Shown: positions 59,061 to 64,000 of the stretch, piece after piece
How positions within the stretch are numbered: the first letter of the stretch is position 1
Layout of the letters: each line of letters begins with the position of its first letter
DNA from: UMGS1370 sp046957575
Lineage (GTDB): Bacteria > Bacillota > Clostridia > Lachnospirales > Lachnospiraceae
DNA length: 64,000 nt
NCBI GenBank assembly: GCA_046957575.1
Contig: JBKUOG010000011.1
Location: forward strand, 46,059-110,058
Direction of reading: 5' to 3'
Program-made: the position numbers and the translations under genes
The notes under the pieces: generated by a model
The model's input: only the letters and a program-made list of their open reading frames with translations
Told to the model about the DNA's origin: nothing
The model's database searches: none

Positions 59061-59939
59061 ATGATAAAAAGCATGACTGGTTTCGGCAGATTTGAGGAGA
59101 CAACAGACGATTATAAAATATCTGTAGAGATGAAGGCCGTCAACCACCGGTATCTGGATTTAAGCATCAAGATGCCCAAGAAGTTTAACTACTTTGAAGC
59201 TGGCATCCGGACCCTGTTAAAGGATTATATCCAGAGGGGGAAGGTGGATGTTTATATCAGTTATGAGGATTATACAGAAGGCCGCCTGTGTTTAAAGTAC
59301 AACCGGGCGCTGGCTGCAGAGTATATGGAAGCATATCAGAGGATGGCAGATCAGTTTGGCATTCCCAATACAGTGACCGTCAACGATCTGGCCCGATGCC
59401 CGGAAGTATTTACCATGGAGCAGGCGCCGGATGATGAAGAGGAAATGTGGAAAGTTCTTTCTCACGCTGTAAAAGAGGCTGCCAGACGGTTTGTTGATAC
59501 CCGTACTTTAGAGGGCGAGCATTTAAAAAGGGATTTGCTTGGCAAGCTGGATTATATGGAACGTCTGGTAGCAGAGGTGGAAGAACGTTCCCCACAGGTG
59601 GTTTCAGAATACCGGGCAAAGCTGGAGGATAAAATTCAGGAGGTGCTGTCGGGTATTTCAATCGACGAAAGCCGCATTGCCGCAGAGGTGACGATCTTTG
59701 CGGACAAGGTCTGTGTAGATGAGGAAACTGTCCGGCTGCGCAGCCATATCTGCAACACCAGAAAGGAATTGACAGAGGGCGGCAGCATTGGCAGAAAGCT
59801 GGATTTTATTGCCCAGGAGATGAACCGGGAAGCCAATACCATTTTATCTAAAGCCAATGATCTGGAGATTTCCCAGAGAGCGATTGCGTTAAAGACCGAA
59901 GTAGAAAAAGTTCGGGAACAGATCCAGAACATTGAATAA
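59061..59939 (+). CDS. yicC: YicC/YloC family endoribonuclease
   Basis: A 292 aa protein beginning MIKSMTGFGR, the family signature, with a C-terminal DUF1732 region (GRKLDFIAQEMNREANTILSKA). Homologues act in RNA decay. The start is ATG 59061; the ORF continues in frame to 58779, across the promoter at 58984, which rules out the longer form. In Bacillus the order is yloC-remA-gmk; here gmk follows after 12 bp with no remA between. Confidence 0.92.
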   Translation: MIKSMTGFGRFEETTDDYKISVEMKAVNHRYLDLSIKMPKKFNYFEAGIRTLLKDYIQRGKVDVYISYEDYTEGRLCLKYNRALAAEYMEAYQRMADQFGIPNTVTVNDLARCPEVFTMEQAPDDEEEMWKVLSHAVKEAARRFVDTRTLEGEHLKRDLLGKLDYMERLVAEVEERSPQVVSEYRAKLEDKIQEVLSGISIDESRIAAEVTIFADKVCVDEETVRLRSHICNTRKELTEGGSIGRKLDFIAQEMNREANTILSKANDLEISQRAIALKTEVEKVREQIQNIE

Positions 59940-59951
59940 GGGGAACAGAAT

Positions 59952-60575
59952 ATGAAAGAAACAGGAGTACTGGCCGTTGTGTCCGGATTTTCCGGTGCAG
60001 GAAAAGGCACGCTTATGAAAGCTTTGCTGGACAAGTATGACAATTATGCCCTTTCCATTTCTGCCACCACCAGAAGTCCCAGACCTGGCGAGAGTAACGG
60101 CAGAGAATATTTTTTTGTAACAAAAGAACGTTTTGAGGACATGATCCGCTCCAACCAGCTAATCGAGTATGCCCGTTATGTGGACAATTATTACGGGACA
60201 CCGAAGGAGTACGTGATGCAGCAGATGGAAGCGGGAAAAGATGTAATCTTAGAGATTGAGATTCAGGGAGCGCTGAAAGTGAAGAAGCAGTTTCCCAATG
60301 CGCTGCTTCTGTTTGTAATGCCGCCCAGTGCCAATGCGCTAAAGGATCGTCTGATAGGCAGAGGCACAGAGACTTTGGAAGTGATTGAGAGCCGGCTAAA
60401 GCGGGCGGCCGAAGAGTCAGAGGGCATTGAAAACTATGATTATATCCTGGTTAACGACACAGTAGAAGACTGTGCGGTGCGCATGCACCAGTTGATTCAG
60501 GATCATCACAGCCGCACCTGCAATCAGGCAGAATTTATTGAAAATATGCGTGCTCAGCTGCACCAAATGAGCTAA
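59952..60575 (+). CDS. gmk: Guanylate kinase
   Basis: Phosphorylates GMP to GDP. The 207 aa protein has the P-loop GFSGAGKGTLM near residues 11-20, the GMP-binding TTRSPRPGESNGREYFF block and an LID region. It lies between yicC and rpoZ as in most Firmicutes. Confidence 0.96.
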   Translation: MKETGVLAVVSGFSGAGKGTLMKALLDKYDNYALSISATTRSPRPGESNGREYFFVTKERFEDMIRSNQLIEYARYVDNYYGTPKEYVMQQMEAGKDVILEIEIQGALKVKKQFPNALLLFVMPPSANALKDRLIGRGTETLEVIESRLKRAAEESEGIENYDYILVNDTVEDCAVRMHQLIQDHHSRTCNQAEFIENMRAQLHQMS

Positions 60576-60599
60576 AAGACAGAAAGGAGATTTTCAGAT

Positions 60600-60851
60600 A
60601 TGTTGCATCCATCTTATTCGGATTTAATTAATGTAGTAAACAAAGAGGTAGAGCCGGGAGAGCAGCCGGTTGTCCAGAGCCGTTATTCCATTGTCATTGC
60701 ATCTGCAAAGCGGGCAAGACAGATTATTGACGGGGCAGAGCCGTTGGTTCCCGGCGCAGGCAAGAAACCGCTCTCTGTTGCAATTGAAGAATTATATAAG
60801 ACCAAAGTAAAAATTCTTGGAGAAGAGGAAGTTCCGGAAGAAACAGAGTAA
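60600..60851 (+). CDS. rpoZ: RNA polymerase omega subunit
   Basis: An 83 aa protein with the omega motif SRYSIVIASAKRARQIIDGAEPL (partly shown) near residues 28-50 and an acidic tail. It helps assemble RNA polymerase. Ribosome site AGAAAGGAG. A terminator-like hairpin follows, ending the yicC-gmk-rpoZ unit. Confidence 0.94.
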   Translation: MLHPSYSDLINVVNKEVEPGEQPVVQSRYSIVIASAKRARQIIDGAEPLVPGAGKKPLSVAIEELYKTKVKILGEEEVPEETE

Positions 60852-60876
60852 TCCGGAGTCAGGCTTTTTCGTGAAG

Positions 60877-60931
60877 TGGAGCGGGAAGACTTTTATTTAT
60901 GAAAACTTTAGAAAGTCTGTCGCTCCATTTT
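60877..60931 (+). terminator. Terminator hairpin after rpoZ
   Basis: TGGAGCG (60877-60883) pairs with CGCTCCA (60921-60927), and AGACTTT with AAAGTCT forms the inner helix, then TTTT. The stem is interrupted by small internal loops. Overlapping short ORFs here are not credible genes. Confidence 0.62.
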
Positions 60932-61010
60932 CCGCATCAAGGCATATATTTGGACTGCAGACAGATCTGCACATGCAAAATCAAAAAGAAGACGAGGTGT
61001 TTTTAAATTT

Positions 61011-62351
61011 ATGAAATTACTGTGCGTTTCACTGGGATGCGATAAGAACCTGGTGGATACCGAGAAAATGATGGGGATTTTCCGCCAAAAAGGCTGGGAA
61101 TTTACCGATGATGAAAGTCAGGCAGATGCGGTACTGGTCAATACCTGCTGCTTTATCGGCGATGCCAAGGAAGAAAGCGTTAATACGATTTTGGAAATGG
61201 CGGAGTTAAAAAAAGAAGGAACTGTCAAAACTCTTCTGGTTACCGGATGCATGGCAGAGCGGTATAAGCAGGAGATTTTAGAGGAGATTCCGGAGGTGGA
61301 TGTGATTGTGGGAACCTCTTCTTACGATGAGATTTTAGACGTTTTAGAGGGGGTATTTGGCGGTCAGGGGCCGGTTTCCTGCTTTGAAGATTTAAAGCGT
61401 CTTCCAAAAAGCAGCACAGAGCGGGTAGTGACCACTGGCGGGTATTATGGATTTTTAAAGATTGCAGAAGGGTGTGATAAGCGCTGTACTTATTGTATTA
61501 TCCCAAGCCTGAGAGGGCCGTATCGCAGCTATCCGATGGAAGAACTGGTGGAAGAGGCAAAGTCTTTGGCAGAAGGCGGAGTAAAGGAACTGATTTTAGT
61601 GGCCCAGGAGACCACTCTGTATGGAGTGGATCTGTACGGAGAAAAGATGCTTCCAACGCTGCTTAAGCGCCTGGCAGCCATTTCCGGCATTCAGTGGATT
61701 CGGATTCAGTATTGCTACCCGGAGGAGATTACGGATGAGTTAATTCAGGTTATCAAAGAGGAAGAAAAAATCTGCCATTATCTGGATATCCCCATCCAGC
61801 ATGCCAGTGATAAGATTTTAAAAACAATGAACCGCAGGACCAATCAGGCACAGATAAAAGAAATGGTTGCAAAATTGCGCAGAGAGATTCCGGATATAGC
61901 CCTCCGCACCACCTTAATCTCCGGTTTTCCAGGAGAGACCAAGGAGGATCATGAGATTTTAATGGAATTTGTGGACGAAATGGAATTTGATCGTTTAGGT
62001 GTGTTTGCCTATTCTGCAGAAGAAGATACGCCGGCCTATTCCTTTGAAAATCAGGTGCCTCAGGAAATAAAAGAAGCGCGCAGAGATGAGATTATGGAAC
62101 TTCAGCAAGAGATTGCCTTTGCTCATTCTGAATCCATGGTAGGCCGGATTTTGGATGTAATGATCGAGGGAAAAGTGGCAGATGAGCCTGCCTATGTGGG
62201 CCGCACTTACATGGATGCGCCGGGAGTAGACGGTCTGATCTTTGTCAATACAGGAGAACTTCTCATGTCCGGAGACTTTGTGCGGGTAAAAGTAGTTGGA
62301 GCCAGTGAATACGATTTGATTGGAGAGGTGTACGATGAATTTGCCAAATAA
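61011..62351 (+). CDS. rimO: Ribosomal protein S12 methylthiotransferase RimO
   Basis: A radical SAM enzyme adding a methylthio group to Asp89 of S12. The 446 aa protein has an N-terminal UPF0004 domain with three cysteines, the radical SAM motif GCDKRCTYC and IIPSLRGPYRS, and a C-terminal TRAM domain. The start is ATG 61011, with GAGGTG about 11 bp upstream. It overlaps pgsA by 17 bp. Confidence 0.95.
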   Translation: MKLLCVSLGCDKNLVDTEKMMGIFRQKGWEFTDDESQADAVLVNTCCFIGDAKEESVNTILEMAELKKEGTVKTLLVTGCMAERYKQEILEEIPEVDVIVGTSSYDEILDVLEGVFGGQGPVSCFEDLKRLPKSSTERVVTTGGYYGFLKIAEGCDKRCTYCIIPSLRGPYRSYPMEELVEEAKSLAEGGVKELILVAQETTLYGVDLYGEKMLPTLLKRLAAISGIQWIRIQYCYPEEITDELIQVIKEEEKICHYLDIPIQHASDKILKTMNRRTNQAQIKEMVAKLRREIPDIALRTTLISGFPGETKEDHEILMEFVDEMEFDRLGVFAYSAEEDTPAYSFENQVPQEIKEARRDEIMELQQEIAFAHSESMVGRILDVMIEGKVADEPAYVGRTYMDAPGVDGLIFVNTGELLMSGDFVRVKVVGASEYDLIGEVYDEFAK

Positions 62352-62877
62352 ACTGACTGTTCTTCGGGTGATTTTGATCCCGTTTTTTGTAGCAGCGCTG
62401 ATGGCCCAGGGCGGAACCAATGAAACCATGAGGATTGTGGCGGCGGTCATCTTTATCGTGGCCAGCCTGACCGATTTGTTAGACGGCAAGATTGCCAGAA
62501 AATACAATCTGGTAACCAACTTTGGAAAATTTATGGATCCTCTGGCTGACAAACTTTTGGTTTGTTCGGCTCTGATCTGTTTTATTGAACTGGGACAGGT
62601 TCCGGCCTGGATGGTCATCCTCATTATAAGCCGGGAATTTATTATCAGCGGATTCCGTCTGGTGGCATCTGATAATGGAGTTGTCATTGCAGCAAGTTAT
62701 TGGGGGAAATTTAAAACCGCATTTCAGATGATTGCCATTGTGCTGCTGATTTTCAACATTCCGGCGCTTTCTGTGGTAACTCAGATTTGTCTGTGGAGCG
62801 CCCTTATTTTAACGATTGTATCGTTAGTAGACTATTTGATTAAGAATCACAAGGTACTGACAGAAGGGAGCATGTAA
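62335..62877 (+). CDS. pgsA: CDP-diacylglycerol-glycerol-3-phosphate phosphatidyltransferase
   Basis: Makes phosphatidylglycerol phosphate, the path to cardiolipin (cls at 8 kb). The 180 aa membrane protein has about five helices and the CDP-alcohol motif DLLDGKIARKYNLVTNFG then KFMDPLADK, with all four Asp residues. It starts at ATG 62335 inside rimO, with GGAGAGGTG upstream, and is followed by cinA with a 3 bp gap. Confidence 0.95.
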   Translation: MNLPNKLTVLRVILIPFFVAALMAQGGTNETMRIVAAVIFIVASLTDLLDGKIARKYNLVTNFGKFMDPLADKLLVCSALICFIELGQVPAWMVILIISREFIISGFRLVASDNGVVIAASYWGKFKTAFQMIAIVLLIFNIPALSVVTQICLWSALILTIVSLVDYLIKNHKVLTEGSM

Positions 62878-62880
62878 TCT

Positions 62881-64000
62881 ATGGTAACTGAACTGATTTC
62901 CGTAGGAACTGAACTGCTATTAGGAAATATTGTAAATACCAACACCCAGTATCTGGCTGAACAATGCGCCTTTTTGGGACTGACCATGTACTATCAGTCG
63001 GCAGTCGGAGACAACCGCCTTCGGCTGGCAGAGACCATAAAAACTGCTTTAGGCCGCTCGGATCTGGTGATTTTAACCGGCGGACTTGGCCCGACAGAAG
63101 ACGATTTGACTAAAGAGGTCTGTGCAGAAGTGATGGGATATGAATTAAAGGAAGACGCCCATACCAGAAAGCGGATAGAGCAGTATTTTAAAAATGGAAT
63201 TTACAAAAAGATTCCGGACAACAACTGGAAACAGGCCATTGTGCCCCAGGGAGCCATTGTGTTGGACAATGAGAACGGTACTGCTCCCGGACTGATTTTA
63301 GAAAAGGGAGACAAAACGGCCATTCTTCTTCCAGGACCTCCTGGAGAATTAAAACCTCTTTTTGAAAAGCAGGTTGTTCCTTATTTAAAAAAGAGACAGC
63401 CGGAATCGATTGTCTCCCAGATGGTAAAAATATGCGGATACGGGGAGAGCCAGGTAGAAGACAAACTGCTGGATTTAATTGACGGACAGACTAATCCTAC
63501 CATTGCTACCTACGCCAAGACCGGTGAAGTTCACCTTCGGATTACGGCCAGCGCCAAGACCGAGGAAGGGGCAAAAAAGCTGTTAAAACCAGTGGTAAAA
63601 GAAGTAAAAAAGCGGTTTGAGGACGCTGTTTATTCTGTAAAGGAGGCCGAAACCTTAGAAGGTACTGTAGTTCGCCTGCTGGAAAAATACGGACTTACCG
63701 TATGCACAGCAGAGTCCTGCACAGGAGGCCGTTTGGCCGGCCGGATCGTCAATGTGCCTGGCGCATCCGAAGTATTTAAAGAAGGATTTGTAACCTATTC
63801 CAACAAAGCAAAGAGAAAGCGCCTGGACGTTGGAAAGGCAACTTTGAAAAAATACGGGGCGGTCAGTGAACAGACAGCCAAAGAGATGGCAGCCGGAGGC
63901 GCATTTGCAGCAGATGCGGATGCTTGCATTGCTGTGACAGGAATCGCAGGACCCGATGGCGGAAGCGAGGAAAAACCGGTAGGACTGGTGTATATTGCCT
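62881..64000 (+). CDS. cinA: CinA-family protein, partial (cut by window end)
   Basis: An open frame of 373 codons with no stop before the edge. It begins MVTELISVGTELLLGNI and contains the MoCF motif LTGGLGPTEDDLT near residue 64-76. The later AESCTGGRLAGRIV and AVTGIAGPDGGSEEKPVGL belong to the CinA C-terminal (nicotinamide-nucleotide amidase) domain. Full-length family members are about 410 aa, so only about 40 residues are missing. It follows pgsA directly, the standard rimO-pgsA-cinA order. Confidence 0.92.
   Translation, partial: MVTELISVGTELLLGNIVNTNTQYLAEQCAFLGLTMYYQSAVGDNRLRLAETIKTALGRSDLVILTGGLGPTEDDLTKEVCAEVMGYELKEDAHTRKRIEQYFKNGIYKKIPDNNWKQAIVPQGAIVLDNENGTAPGLILEKGDKTAILLPGPPGELKPLFEKQVVPYLKKRQPESIVSQMVKICGYGESQVEDKLLDLIDGQTNPTIATYAKTGEVHLRITASAKTEEGAKKLLKPVVKEVKKRFEDAVYSVKEAETLEGTVVRLLEKYGLTVCTAESCTGGRLAGRIVNVPGASEVFKEGFVTYSNKAKRKRLDVGKATLKKYGAVSEQTAKEMAAGGAFAADADACIAVTGIAGPDGGSEEKPVGLVYIA

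Noticed and set aside
60817..61014. Short + frame between rpoZ and rimO
   Set aside because: It runs through the terminator hairpin, has no ribosome site and no recognisable sequence.

Overview
The window is a 64 kb piece of a Gram-positive clostridial chromosome, most likely Lachnospiraceae. This is inferred from the gene families, the strong AGGAGG-type ribosome binding sites, the moderate G+C, the PduL/AckA acetate branch, the ACT/DUF711 pair and the priA-def-fmt-rsmB-rlmN-prpC-prkC-rsgA-rpe-thiN order; no rRNA is present to fix the taxon. Almost every base is coding, mostly on the + strand. I see no rRNA, tRNA, CRISPR array, phage or intact insertion sequence.

Layout. 0-11 kb: wall hydrolase, citrate synthase, CoaE, a WalJ-type hydrolase, an ACT/DUF711 pair, a phosphatase-methyltransferase-cardiolipin synthase run, and convergent tmcAL. 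11-14.3 kb: c-di-AMP receptor, pduL-ackA, yceD-rpmF. 14.3-21.1 kb: an accessory glycyl radical enzyme (GRE) locus with GRE, SDR dehydrogenase, a divergently read LysR regulator, an SLC13-type anion transporter and a GRE-activating enzyme. 21.3-24.3 kb: preT-preA (dihydropyrimidine dehydrogenase) and a DUF1097 membrane protein. 24.4-35.7 kb: purC, a lipoprotein, isocitrate dehydrogenase, a ClpP-like protease, ftsK, fhs, murE-like and murF. 35.7-47.5 kb: the conserved priA...thiN block. 47.5-57.1 kb: pyridoxamine kinase, serS, then an ABC sugar importer with its own ArsR-like regulator, a GH2 glycosidase and a glycerophosphodiesterase. 57.1-64 kb: rqcH, yicC, gmk, rpoZ, rimO, pgsA and a cinA cut by the window edge.

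How the parts fit. The GRE locus looks like one anaerobic catabolic module. The transporter would bring in an anionic substrate, the activase would install the glycyl radical, the GRE would cleave or dehydrate the substrate, and the SDR would oxidise or reduce a carbonyl partner, all under LysR control. Its substrate cannot be read with certainty; two arginines in the GRE make an anionic (sulfonate or carboxylate) substrate worth testing, and this is the best candidate here for an undescribed system. The ABC/GH2/GDPD cluster looks like uptake and hydrolysis of a glycoside and lies between thiN and rqcH, in a region that is contiguous core in related Firmicutes such as Bacillus.

Non-coding structure worth noting: two inverted copies of a ~151 bp palindromic, MITE-like repeat flank the GH2-GDPD pair, with a solo end near 11 kb; a perfectly matched pair of 13 bp sites lies between the ABC regulator and the binding protein; a hairpin plus T-run precedes the c-di-AMP receptor gene; and several promoters are near consensus with 17 bp spacers.
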